13,566 nt of DNA from Bacteroidales bacterium (GTDB lineage Bacteria > Bacteroidota > Bacteroidia > Bacteroidales > Marinilabiliaceae), in NCBI GenBank assembly GCA_900766825.1, contig CAAFWU010000004.1, positions 1 to 13,566 of the forward strand. Reading direction: 5' to 3'. The notes beneath the pieces are model-generated. The model ran no database searches and was not told where the DNA came from. It saw nothing but the letters and a program-made list of their open reading frames with translations. Within the stretch, counting starts at the first letter, position 1. The number at the start of each line of letters is the position of its first letter. Made by a program: the position numbers and the translations under genes. Shown here piece by piece: positions 1 to 8,494 of this stretch.

Positions 1-20
1 ACACGACGCTCTTCCGATCT
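1..20 (+). other. Illumina TruSeq read-1 adapter remnant (artefact)
   Basis: The bases ACACGACGCTCTTCCGATCT are identical to the last 20 nt of the Illumina TruSeq universal/read-1 adapter. Genomic sequence begins at base 21. The membrane-protein gene on the minus strand reads straight into it, so the last codons of that frame are artificial. This is a library or assembly remnant, not biology. Confidence 0.97.
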
Positions 21-1678
21 AGATAGCGACGGTCCATAGCCCAGAGGTCGAAGGGAACCAAGAGAGCCACTGTGCCCAACATTATCTTATGGTTTATCTT
101 GCCAACGGCAAAGAACCAGAGAGCCGACGATGCCAGCATAATGAGCACTGCCGAGCGCATGGCATCGGAGCGGAGCAACTCGGTGCGGGCTGCCACCAAA
201 GCATCCTCCAGCTGACCGTAGATGGCGTTCTGTGCCGTGAGGGCACCCAACTGCTCAGCCTCCATGTCCGTAAGGAAGTTGTAGAAGAGGCTTGGCACGG
301 CAGCAAAGATGAGGCAAACGCCAGCCGTAAGACCCAGAGAACCAAGGAATTTGCCCGGATGATAGCGTATGTCCTCGGGGTGTTCCAAAATGGCCTTGAG
401 GCCCAGCATACCCAGCAAAGGAACGGTGACGGTGGCAATAACCAGAGCCATCTCCACGGTGCGGAACTTATTGTAGAGAGGGAAGTAGTAGAACATCAGG
501 TCGGTGATGAAGGGCATGTTTTTGCCCCAAGCCAACACAATGCTCATGACCGTAGCGGCAATGAGCCACCACTTGAGTCGACCCTCGTAATAGAAGCAAC
601 CAATGAAGAAGAGGAAGCAGACTATGGCTCCCACATATACAGGACCCGAGGTGAAGCTGCGGCCGCCCCAGTAGCTGCTCTGCCCTGCCACGGCTTGACG
701 TATCTCGGGTGCGAAGTCCTTGAGTGCTTTGTTGTCCCCTATGGCTTCGCTGGCTCCGCCAACCACGTTGGGTATCAGCAGGGTAGGGGTCTCGTGCACG
801 CCATAGCTCCACCCAAGGGCGTACTCTTTGTCCAGTCCGTCGTGCTCCTTTTCGCCTGGCGCTGCCTTGAGTTCCGAGGCTCCGCGGATGGAGTATTTGC
901 CATACTCCCAAGTGGTCCAGAGGTTAACAGTGCTGGGCAAGATGGCCAAGAGGGAGGCTGCGGCCAACACAGCTATGTTCTGTCCAAAACGTTTGAAACT
1001 ATTGGGCTGATGTTTGCGGTCCATGATGGCCTGAACCAGTTTTGCCACAACAAGCAGCAGCAGTGCCAGAGCCAAATAGTAGGTTATCTGCACATGGTTG
1101 AAGGCCAATTCAAGACCCAAAGCCACGGTGGTGAAGACGCCGCCCACAACCCATTTGCCGCGGAAGATCATAAGAACGCCGCCAATGACCATGGGCATCA
1201 TGGCAATGGCGTAGCACTTGGTTATGTGACCCGCCGCAATGATTATTATGTTGTAGGAGCCCAAAGCAAAGGCCACAGCACCAATGACAGAGACCCATCG
1301 ATTGGCCCCCATGCTGAGCATAAGTACATAGAAACCAACCAGATAGAGAAAGACTATGCCCACAGTGGTGTAGGGCAGACCCAATCGTATGGCTTGGCAG
1401 AGGTGCAAGAAAATGTTGCTGCTGTTGTCGGCCATGATCTGATAGGCTGGCATGCCACCAAACATGGCATCGGTCCACTGACCCTGCTCGCCGCTCTGCA
1501 TTGCATACTCCGTAAGCTCGTGGGCTGCGCCTATGCCGTGTATGTTATCCATCTGGGGCAATTCCTTGCCCTTGAGCACGGGCGAGAAGTAGATGAAGCT
1601 AAGCACTGCAAAGCAGAGTAGCACCACGGCGTGAGGCCACAGGTCAACTATCTTCTTGACAATCTTGTTCTTTATCAT
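21..1678 (-). CDS. YfhO-family multi-pass membrane protein (partial, C-terminus missing)
   Basis: Starting at the ATG at 1678, the minus strand stays open for about 552 codons to the adapter at base 20. The product begins MIKNKIVKKIVDLWPHAVVL, then a first hydrophobic segment (about residues 16-32). An extracytoplasmic stretch follows with LPQMD (D44) and WTDAMFGGMPAYQ (68-80), the pattern I associate with Bacteroidota YfhO-like proteins. Many further hydrophobic segments alternate with short loops. Family members are usually about 800 residues, so roughly the last third is lost. Firmicutes YfhO is a GT-C-like protein needed for glycosylating lipoteichoic acid. In Bacteroidota the substrate is unknown, so transfer of a lipid-linked sugar on the outer face of the inner membrane is only an inference. 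It lies 13 nt after the nucleotidyltransferase gene and is the last visible gene of the train. Confidence 0.85.
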
Positions 1679-1691
1679 TGTTTTTCTTTGG

Positions 1692-2852
1692 TTACTTTCC
1701 TATCAGGCGGAGCACAAAAGCCACCACCGTTGGGCTGTTGGGGTGCTGCTCCTTGCCCGCTGCTGCCATGTGCCCAACGGCTTGGCATAGCACCCTCCAT
1801 TTGGCACCGAGACCCTTGGCTCTCCTTATCAAGTGCCAGAGTTTGAGCATTTTGCTGCCCACCATGCTACTCATCTGACCCAGATGGCTCTGTGGGTTGC
1901 TTAGGCTCTGGCTGTTTATTGGGGTGACCGATATGCCAGCCTGGCTCAGTGCATAGCGGCAGGTGTCAGACGTTAGGCTCATTGCCAAGCTGCATGCTTC
2001 GCCTATCTGCTTGGAAGCATTTGGATTCAAGGCTTTGGCTCTCTCTATGAGTGCCACGGGGTCGGCCTCTCGGCTCAGCAATGCGGCTATGTCAATAATC
2101 CATTTTAGAGCTATGCCCGAATAGGTCCTATGGTGAATCATGTGCAGAGCCAAGTGGTAGAGCATGGCATCGGGTCGCAGAGTGACCAAACTCTCTTTTG
2201 CTGCCCCAACGCCTTGGTGAGTAGTGCACAAGTTTCGTATCTCTTCGTTGGGCTCCAAACCCTCCAGTGGGTCGGCCAGCGATGTGTGTATCTCTACCGA
2301 GACGTTGTCCACCATCAGGTGTTGCGAGTCGTGGTGGCGCACTGCGCTCTCCCTTACTGCTGTCTCTACCTCAGTGTCTGATATATCGGGTTTCAGCACC
2401 CTGAGGGCTTTGCGAAGCTCTGCCTCCGAAGCCACGAGTATGTCTATGTCGCTCAGAAACCTAAGCGAGTAGTCGGGGGCTCCGCTTGGACCGTGGTAGA
2501 GGGAGTCTGCTAAGGCGGCTCCCTTGAGCATTATGGGTTCTGCGCCTACGTTGCGCATCTGCGCTGCAACCTTGGCTCGCACACCAATTATTTGGGTGTT
2601 GTGCACCACCGTGGCCATGGCCTGCGGCTTTATGGCTCTGCGCAATGCCTCGGCTGGTGGGTCGGTGCGGTGGGCATCGGTTAGGCGGCGGAGCACCCAA
2701 CCCGTCAGACCTTCGTGGGCTATAAGTGCGGTTAGGTGGGGCACATCGGTCTCGCTAAGACCAATGGCACAGACCTCGGCATCGCTGAGCGAACAGAGGG
2801 CTGCCACTTGGGTCAAGTGGTCCGTTGGGTCTGCAGAGGCCTGTGTGTCCAT
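1692..2852 (-). CDS. Nucleotidyltransferase-family protein (NTP_transf_5-like)
   Basis: This 386-residue soluble protein has the features of the uncharacterised NTP_transf_5 nucleotidyltransferase group. It has LKGAAL at 109-114, the two metal-binding acidic residues in RFLSDIDILV (D135 and D137), and the likely third carboxylate in VEIHTSL (E187). LALHMIHHR (234-242) and KWIIDIAALL (250-259) follow in the helical part. Relatives are often found with capsule, exopolysaccharide or other surface-glycan genes, but their substrate is generally unknown. The ATG at 2852 lies 11 nt after the phosphorylase stop, and the gene ends 13 nt before the YfhO-like gene, so it is probably co-transcribed with both. 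It probably transfers a nucleotidyl group to a sugar or protein; the target cannot be read from the sequence. Confidence 0.8.
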   Translation of the reverse strand: MDTQASADPTDHLTQVAALCSLSDAEVCAIGLSETDVPHLTALIAHEGLTGWVLRRLTDAHRTDPPAEALRRAIKPQAMATVVHNTQIIGVRAKVAAQMRNVGAEPIMLKGAALADSLYHGPSGAPDYSLRFLSDIDILVASEAELRKALRVLKPDISDTEVETAVRESAVRHHDSQHLMVDNVSVEIHTSLADPLEGLEPNEEIRNLCTTHQGVGAAKESLVTLRPDAMLYHLALHMIHHRTYSGIALKWIIDIAALLSREADPVALIERAKALNPNASKQIGEACSLAMSLTSDTCRYALSQAGISVTPINSQSLSNPQSHLGQMSSMVGSKMLKLWHLIRRAKGLGAKWRVLCQAVGHMAAAGKEQHPNSPTVVAFVLRLIGK

Positions 2853-2863
2853 GCCGTGTGATG

Positions 2864-3679
2864 CTACTTTTCGGCCACGAGGCGCTCTATGACGCGTGTC
2901 ATGCGAGGTTCGGCGGCTGCGGCAACGCGCTGCACCTCTTCATGGCTCACCTCTACAATTTCGCCTGGCACACCCGAGTCGGTTATTATGGAGATGCCAA
3001 ACACTTCGATGCCTGCGTGGTGGGCCACAATGACCTCGGGCACGGTGCTCATGCCAACGGCGTCGCCACCCAAGGTGCGGAACATCTTATACTCGGCAGG
3101 GGTTTCGAAGGTGGGACCTGTGGTGCCAACATACACGCCCGTGCGGAGGTCGAGGTTCTCCTCTTTGCCAATTTCCAGTGCGCGGGCAATGAGGTGCTGG
3201 CTATAGGTCTGGCTCATGTCTGGGAAACGGGGACCGAACTCATCGACGTTGGGACCAATGAGCGGATTGGTGCCAAACATGTTTATGTGGTCGGTAATGA
3301 CCATGACGTCGCCCACCTTGAAACCAGGGTTCAGTCCGCCCGAGGCATTGGAGACAAAGAGTCGCTCAATGCCCAGCAGCTTCATTACGCGGGCTGGGAA
3401 GGTGACCTGTTCCATGGTGTAGCCCTCGTAGTAATGAAAGCGACCCTGCATGGCCAGCACGGGCACCTCGCCAATGCGACCCACAATAAGTCGACCCTGA
3501 TGACCCTGAACGGTGGATACGGGGAAGTGGGGTATCTGCTCGTAGGGTATGCTGGCCTCAATCTCAATTTTGTTCACCAGTCCGCCCAGTCCTGTGCCCA
3601 GCACAATGCCTGTTTTGGTCTGGTCTATGATGCGGCTCTGTAAATAGGCTGCTGCCTCGCGCAATTCGTTCTTTATCAT
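2864..3679 (-). CDS. punA: Purine nucleoside phosphorylase (trimeric, PNP/MTAP family)
   Basis: This 271-residue cytoplasmic enzyme splits purine (deoxy)ribonucleosides with phosphate, giving free base and (deoxy)ribose 1-phosphate for salvage. The trimeric-family signatures are all present: phosphate-binding GTGLGGL (28-34, Thr where mammalian PNP has Ser33), QGRFHYYEGY (78-87), NASGG (111-115), GPTFETPAE (188-196, E196 matching the base-binding Glu201), GMST (209-212) and SHEEV (245-249, His246 matching His257). In the base-specificity loop it reads ITD (D234) where human PNP has Asn243. This could broaden specificity toward 6-aminopurines. It sits 58 nt downstream of lpxK and 11 nt upstream of the nucleotidyltransferase gene; an lpxK-PNP pairing is, as I recall, common in Bacteroidota. 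Length is normal for the family. Confidence 0.95.
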   Translation of the reverse strand: MIKNELREAAAYLQSRIIDQTKTGIVLGTGLGGLVNKIEIEASIPYEQIPHFPVSTVQGHQGRLIVGRIGEVPVLAMQGRFHYYEGYTMEQVTFPARVMKLLGIERLFVSNASGGLNPGFKVGDVMVITDHINMFGTNPLIGPNVDEFGPRFPDMSQTYSQHLIARALEIGKEENLDLRTGVYVGTTGPTFETPAEYKMFRTLGGDAVGMSTVPEVIVAHHAGIEVFGISIITDSGVPGEIVEVSHEEVQRVAAAAEPRMTRVIERLVAEK

Positions 3680-3737
3680 GGTGTTATGTTTTTTTGTGAG
3701 TTATGTTCTGTAGTGTTTTTTCGGCCCCATTCTCACC

Positions 3738-4868
3738 TCAATGCTCGTTCATATTGGCTTTGGTCTCCACTGCCTTCCAAAACGCAGCCTCTTGTCCAAA
3801 GAGAACCTTGAGGCCAATGGGCAATGCAAGTGTGCGGTGCCTCTCTATGGCGGGCATTCGCATGGCATCTTTCTCGGTGCAGATGACCACACTATCGGGT
3901 CCCAGAGCATCCAATCGGCGGCGAATCTGGTTCATGTCGGTGGGCGAAAAGTCATGATGGTCCGCAAAGGCCATGGTTTCTACTTTGGCAAAACGGCTCT
4001 CAACCTCGCGGAAGAAGGGGTCTGGTCGGCCTATGCCAGCCACGGCCACCACAGGCGTCTCGGGGTCCAATTCTTCGGCATCCAAGTGTAGGTTGGTCTC
4101 TTGACTGCCCATTTGTTCCATCTCTTGAACCATCTCCTGAGCTTGACCTCCGTCTCTTAGACTCTGCTGGTCAATAAGTTCGCCATAGCTCAGGGCGGTG
4201 AAGAACACGGGGGCATTGCTAGGCATGTTCAGTCCCAAGAGGGCCTTCTCGGCATCCAGAGTTGTAAGGTTCTCGGGGCATTTGTTCACAATTACAATGT
4301 CGGCTCGCAGTCGACCCAAATAGTGTTCCCTAAGGTTGCCCGAGGGCAGATGCCAATCGTCGAAGGGCATGCGGGCGTAGTCGCAGACCATGATGAGGGC
4401 TGTGGGCTGAACGCTGCGGTGCTGCATGCCATCGTCCATGATAACGGTTGTGGCCCCTCGCTTTAGGGCTTGGTCGATGGCGGCAGCGCGGTTGGCATCC
4501 ACAATCAGGTCCACCCATGGCATCTTGTGTTTCATCTGGCATGGCTCGTCGCCAATGTCGGCTGCCGTGCTCCGTGGGGTGGCAATGATCTGACCCTTGG
4601 TTTTGCGGCGATAGCCTCGGCTCACAATGGCCACCTTCTCGCCCCGCTGGTGCATGTGGCGGGTCACACTCTCGGTAACGGGGGTTTTGCCTGTGCCGCC
4701 CACGGTTATGTTGCCAACGCATATCACAGCCTTGTTGTACTGGCGGCTTCTGAGCCATCCGCAGTCGTAGGCAATGTTCCTTACCGTGGTTATGAACCAA
4801 TAGCATAGGCTCACAGGTGCCAAGAGTATTATCCTCAGCATCTTAAGCACCGTAGCTTTTGTTGCCAT
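3738..4868 (-). CDS. lpxK: Tetraacyldisaccharide 4'-kinase
   Basis: LpxK phosphorylates the 4' position of tetraacyldisaccharide 1-phosphate using ATP, giving lipid IVA at the cytoplasmic face of the inner membrane. The 376-residue product has an N-terminal hydrophobic anchor (about 10-28), VGNITVGGTGKTP (51-63) with the P-loop K61, SRGY (83-86), DDGMQH (145-150), LPSGNLRE (174-181), DHHDF (303-307) and TEKDAMR (331-337). All are diagnostic. A polar Gln/Glu/Met-rich stretch at about 234-268 lies before the VVAVAGIGRP strand and looks like a surface insertion. The ATG overlaps the stop of the preceding gene by one base (TAATG), which suggests translational coupling. The gene shows the organism makes lipid A, hence is Gram-negative. 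Start choice is well supported by the overlap and the N-terminal match. Confidence 0.96.
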   Translation of the reverse strand: MATKATVLKMLRIILLAPVSLCYWFITTVRNIAYDCGWLRSRQYNKAVICVGNITVGGTGKTPVTESVTRHMHQRGEKVAIVSRGYRRKTKGQIIATPRSTAADIGDEPCQMKHKMPWVDLIVDANRAAAIDQALKRGATTVIMDDGMQHRSVQPTALIMVCDYARMPFDDWHLPSGNLREHYLGRLRADIVIVNKCPENLTTLDAEKALLGLNMPSNAPVFFTALSYGELIDQQSLRDGGQAQEMVQEMEQMGSQETNLHLDAEELDPETPVVAVAGIGRPDPFFREVESRFAKVETMAFADHHDFSPTDMNQIRRRLDALGPDSVVICTEKDAMRMPAIERHRTLALPIGLKVLFGQEAAFWKAVETKANMNEH

Positions 4869-6013
4869 TATGCCTTTGGGCCCTCGTCGGCCCCCTCCTT
4901 ATTATTATATATGTCTTTAGCACCTTCGCTCGTGGCTTCCTTTTTTGAGCCTCCTTTGGGCAAGTAGCCTCTCACCCATCGGGGCAGAAGAACAATGCCC
5001 ATAAGCAAGTAGGGGTAGTAACTAACCAATCGCCAGCATAGAGCCAGTGCCACAGCACCCACAGGTATGTAGTTGCAGAGGAACTCCTTGAAAACATACT
5101 CCGCAAAGCCGCTGCCACCAGGCGTGGGGCTCACCAACATCATAATCCACATGGCCAACTGTTTGCCAAACACAATAAAGTGGTCCAGCAGCCCCAAGTG
5201 GTGCATGCCAAAGAAGGCCAAAATGAGGGCGTTGACAACCCAGTAGCGCGATGTCCAACTGAGCACCGTGGCCAAGAAAGCCTTGACCCATTGGTGTGCT
5301 GGCCAACTGCGGAAGACGTGAGCTGTTTTTACAATGTCGTTGCCCACATCGGCCATCTGACTCTTCCACCTTCGCAAGAATGGCAAACGAAATATGGTTA
5401 GCAACAGCCACTTGAGCCCGCGGGGGTTGACAAAGAGACCGTAGCTGAGCACAAGTATGTAGCCCACCTTTATGGCGTAGCCCGTCCATGCCACTCCAGC
5501 CAATGCGCTTGCCACGCCGCCGTCCAAACCAAAAATGTTGTGGTAGCCTATGAGCCAAACTACCAAAGGAAAGAAGATGGCAAAGTAGAGTTCGTCCAAA
5601 AAAGATGTGAGCATAACAATGCCCGTGGACCTGCCTGCCGATATGCCCTCGCGGTTGATGAAGAAGAGCGCCACGCTGGTGCCTCCCACTGCCGAGGGCG
5701 TAACGGCCGATGCAAACTCCCATAGCATGATGATGCGGAAGGCTGCTGCCCAGCTCAACTCATTGTTGCTCAGGATGCGGATGCGGATCATGTAACCCAC
5801 GTCCCTGCCCACCATAAATAGGCAAGCCACAACCATGAACAAGCCAAAGAGAGGCCCAATGTTGAAGGCGTCGAATGAGCCTGGCTCGTACTCATTGGCA
5901 AACATTATGGCTGTTACCCCAAGGCCAATGGCTATGGGTATGAGCACTTTCCACGATTGCAGTCCAGCTAACACACTGGGTTGCTCGGTTCCATTTTTCT
6001 CTGCTGTTGTCAT
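4868..6013 (-). CDS. UPF0104/LPG_synthase_TM-type membrane protein, possible lipid flippase
   Basis: This 381-residue integral membrane protein has about eight hydrophobic segments and a charged cytosolic tail (350-381). Conserved motifs of the flippase-like LPG_synthase_TM superfamily are visible: AVTPSAVGGTSVA (103-115), SPTPGGSGFAE (295-305) and RLVSYYPYL (328-336). The family includes the flippase half of MprF and many orphan proteins next to glycosyltransferases. No aminoacyl-transferase (MprF catalytic) domain is attached, so lysyl-lipid synthesis is not supported. It starts 8 nt after the PBP1A stop, and its TAA overlaps the lpxK ATG by one base. That location suggests a role in moving a lipid or lipid-linked precursor across the inner membrane; the cargo is unknown. 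Confidence 0.85.
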   Translation of the reverse strand: MTTAEKNGTEQPSVLAGLQSWKVLIPIAIGLGVTAIMFANEYEPGSFDAFNIGPLFGLFMVVACLFMVGRDVGYMIRIRILSNNELSWAAAFRIIMLWEFASAVTPSAVGGTSVALFFINREGISAGRSTGIVMLTSFLDELYFAIFFPLVVWLIGYHNIFGLDGGVASALAGVAWTGYAIKVGYILVLSYGLFVNPRGLKWLLLTIFRLPFLRRWKSQMADVGNDIVKTAHVFRSWPAHQWVKAFLATVLSWTSRYWVVNALILAFFGMHHLGLLDHFIVFGKQLAMWIMMLVSPTPGGSGFAEYVFKEFLCNYIPVGAVALALCWRLVSYYPYLLMGIVLLPRWVRGYLPKGGSKKEATSEGAKDIYNNKEGADEGPKA

Positions 6014-6021
6014 CTGTCACC

Positions 6022-8430
6022 CTAAAAGTCGAATATTCCGCCCGATTCCTCACACTCCTCATCGCCTCCCGAAGCAGAACCCGAGTCGGCATAGGTGTCG
6101 CCTCCATCGGCATTTATGTTCTTGTCCGAGCAGTCCAGCGAGAAGTTTATGGTGCTGGGGGCCTCGAAGATGTCTGTAGGACGAACCTGAGTAAGCGTGG
6201 CGTCGTCGTAAACCTTGAGAATGAAACGTCCGAAGACTGGAATGGCCACGTTGGATGCCTGACCCACACTCATGTAGTTGAAGTGTATGCCGCGCTCTTC
6301 GCCGCCAACCCATACGCCGCAGACCAAGTTGGGCAGAACGGCCATAAACCAACCGTCGCTCATGTTCTGTGTGGTGCCAGTCTTGCCTCCCATCTGGCAT
6401 GTGAGCCTGTACGTGGGTCCGCGCAAACGCCTACCCGTTCCTTGGTTCACAACGCCCTCCAGAAGGTTTATCATCATGTAGGCTGTCTGCTCGTCAATGA
6501 CCTCACGCTCGCGGCGACCAAAGCGGGCTATCACGTTGCCATACTTATCCTCTATCTCAGTAACAAAAATGGGGTCGATGTGCACACCCTTGTTCACATA
6601 GGTGGCGTAGGCTCCCACCATCTCCAGCAACTTGACATCGCTTGTGCCCAAGAAGAGCGAGGGCACGGGGTCTATGTGACTCTCTACACCCAAGGCGTGG
6701 ATTAGGTTGGCCACCTGCTCGGGCGATGTCTGTTTCATGGCCCAGCCCGTAACGTTGTTGTTCGAGTTGGCCAAACCCCATTTGAGGCTCACCATCTCAC
6801 CCGCGCGCTCGTCGCCAGAGTTTCGTGGGGTCCACGTCTTGGTGGTGCCTCCCTCGGCTGGCACTGTGAATGTCTGGGGCGAGTTGGGCACCAAGTCGCA
6901 TGGTGTGTGACCATCGCGGAATATGGTGGTGTAGACAAATGGTTTGATGGTGGAACCCACCTGACGGCGGCCCTTGCCCACCATATCGTACTGGAAGTAG
7001 CGGAAGTTGATGCCACCCACGTAGGCCTTGACGCCGCCCGTGTGGGGGTCCAGTGCCATGAAGCCCGAGCGCAAGAAATGCTTGTGGTAGACAACCGAAT
7101 CGTATGGCGACATTACGGTGTCGCGTTCCAAAGCTTCGGCCTTCCAGTCGAAGACCCTCATGTCCACTGGCTTCTTCATCTCCGCCATGGCCTCTGTCTC
7201 GCTCATGCCACTCTTGCGCATAATGCGCCAGCGGTCCGAGTTGCGCACCGCACGACCCACCATGCTGTTGAACTGCTCCTCGGTTATGTCTCGTGAGTAG
7301 GGGGCGTATTTGGCTCCCTTCTTGTCCTTAAAGAATAGTGGCTGAAGGGTGTGACCTATGTGTTCCGTTACGGCCTGCTCGGCATAGGCTTGCATGCGGC
7401 TGTCGATGGTGGTGTGAATCTTAAGACCATCGCGGTATATGTCGTAGAGCTGACCATCGGCCTTAGGGTTTTTGTCAATCCAGCCGTAGAGGGGGTTGTT
7501 CTCCCACTGTATGCTGTCGTCGCGGAACTCTTGGTCTTGCCACGAGGCGTAGTTCTTGCGCTCGGGCTTGTGGGCCTTGAGTGTCAGACGGAGGAACTCG
7601 CGCAGATAGGGTGCCGTGCCGTCCTTATGGTCTTCGCGTTTAAACTTCGAGCAGTCCATGGGTATAGCCTGCAATGAGTCGCACTCCTGCTGGGTCAGGT
7701 ATTTGGCTTTTACCATTTGGCTCAGCACCACGTTGCGGCGCTGCTCGGTGCGCTCGGCGTGGCGTATGGGATTGAAGTAGCTGGGGTTCTTGAGCATGCC
7801 CACCAACACAGCCGCTTGCTCAATGGTAAGGTCTTGTGCCTTAGTGCCAAAGAATGTGTAGGCGGCACTCTCTATGCCATAGGCATCGTACACGTAGCCA
7901 ACCTTGTTGAAGTACATGGCAATGATCTCCTCCTTGGTGTATGCGCGCTCCAACTTCACGGCTATAACCCACTCGTTGAGTTTCTGCAACAACCTTTCGG
8001 ACAAACTCGAGGCCTGATCGTGAAACAACATCTTGGCCAACTGCTGGGTCACGGTGCTGCCACCACCCGAACTCTCGTTGCCGCCCAACACGGTCTTGAA
8101 GAGTACACGGAAGAGGCTCTTGAAGTCGATGCCAGAGTGCTCGTAGAAACGTTCGTCCTCGGTGGCAATGAGGGCGTGCACCAAGTTGGGCGACAGCTGC
8201 TCATAGTCCACATAGCTGCGGTTCTCAATATAGAAGCGGCCCAATGGCTTACCATCGGCCGACAGAATTTCGGAAGCCAAATTGCTCTTGGGATTCTCCA
8301 ACTCCTTGAACGATGGCATGTAGCCCAACACACCAGCCGACAATAGGCTGAAAAAAATTACTACGGCAAGCACCATGCTGCCGAAGATGGCCCAAAAGCC
8401 AATGACATATTTCTTGTGTTCTGGTTTCAT
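6022..8430 (-). CDS. Penicillin-binding protein 1A (bifunctional glycosyltransferase/transpeptidase)
   Basis: This class A PBP polymerises lipid II and crosslinks the strands in the periplasm. From the ATG at 8430 it has 802 residues, with a membrane anchor at about 9-36. The GT51 domain has EDERFYEHSGID (91-102, catalytic E91) and GGSTVTQQLAKML (123-135). The transpeptidase domain has STIK (S493 nucleophile, K496), SNN (556-558) and KTGTT (683-687), so both activities look intact. The C-terminus is an acidic, Gly/Ser-rich tail (about 765-802) that probably projects into the periplasm. A GTG at 8484 would add 18 polar residues before the anchor. I prefer the ATG because a promoter-like element lies only about 10 nt upstream of the GTG. 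It is the first gene of the minus-strand envelope train, 8 nt ahead of the flippase-like gene. Confidence 0.93.
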   Translation of the reverse strand: MKPEHKKYVIGFWAIFGSMVLAVVIFFSLLSAGVLGYMPSFKELENPKSNLASEILSADGKPLGRFYIENRSYVDYEQLSPNLVHALIATEDERFYEHSGIDFKSLFRVLFKTVLGGNESSGGGSTVTQQLAKMLFHDQASSLSERLLQKLNEWVIAVKLERAYTKEEIIAMYFNKVGYVYDAYGIESAAYTFFGTKAQDLTIEQAAVLVGMLKNPSYFNPIRHAERTEQRRNVVLSQMVKAKYLTQQECDSLQAIPMDCSKFKREDHKDGTAPYLREFLRLTLKAHKPERKNYASWQDQEFRDDSIQWENNPLYGWIDKNPKADGQLYDIYRDGLKIHTTIDSRMQAYAEQAVTEHIGHTLQPLFFKDKKGAKYAPYSRDITEEQFNSMVGRAVRNSDRWRIMRKSGMSETEAMAEMKKPVDMRVFDWKAEALERDTVMSPYDSVVYHKHFLRSGFMALDPHTGGVKAYVGGINFRYFQYDMVGKGRRQVGSTIKPFVYTTIFRDGHTPCDLVPNSPQTFTVPAEGGTTKTWTPRNSGDERAGEMVSLKWGLANSNNNVTGWAMKQTSPEQVANLIHALGVESHIDPVPSLFLGTSDVKLLEMVGAYATYVNKGVHIDPIFVTEIEDKYGNVIARFGRREREVIDEQTAYMMINLLEGVVNQGTGRRLRGPTYRLTCQMGGKTGTTQNMSDGWFMAVLPNLVCGVWVGGEERGIHFNYMSVGQASNVAIPVFGRFILKVYDDATLTQVRPTDIFEAPSTINFSLDCSDKNINADGGDTYADSGSASGGDEECEESGGIFDF

Positions 8431-8494
8431 TAGTTCGCTATTCTCGTTTGCTGGCGATTGGGCACAGCTCGCTCTTTTGAGCACTAAATAAGTG

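Noticed and set aside
89..1621. 510-codon plus-strand open frame
   Set aside because: It is antisense to the YfhO-like gene, whose minus-strand product has clear family motifs and membrane segments. The plus-strand product resembles nothing and arises from codon bias.
2825..3643. 272-codon plus-strand open frame
   Set aside because: Antisense shadow of the purine nucleoside phosphorylase; no family resemblance.
4868..6013. MprF-type lysyl-phosphatidylglycerol synthase
   Set aside because: Only the membrane (flippase-like) part is present; the C-terminal aminoacyl-transferase domain is absent.
8431..8484. N-terminal extension of PBP1A from a GTG at 8484
   Set aside because: The likely promoter lies about 10 nt upstream of this GTG, and the ATG at 8430 gives a standard short cytosolic start before the anchor. 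I cannot fully exclude the GTG.
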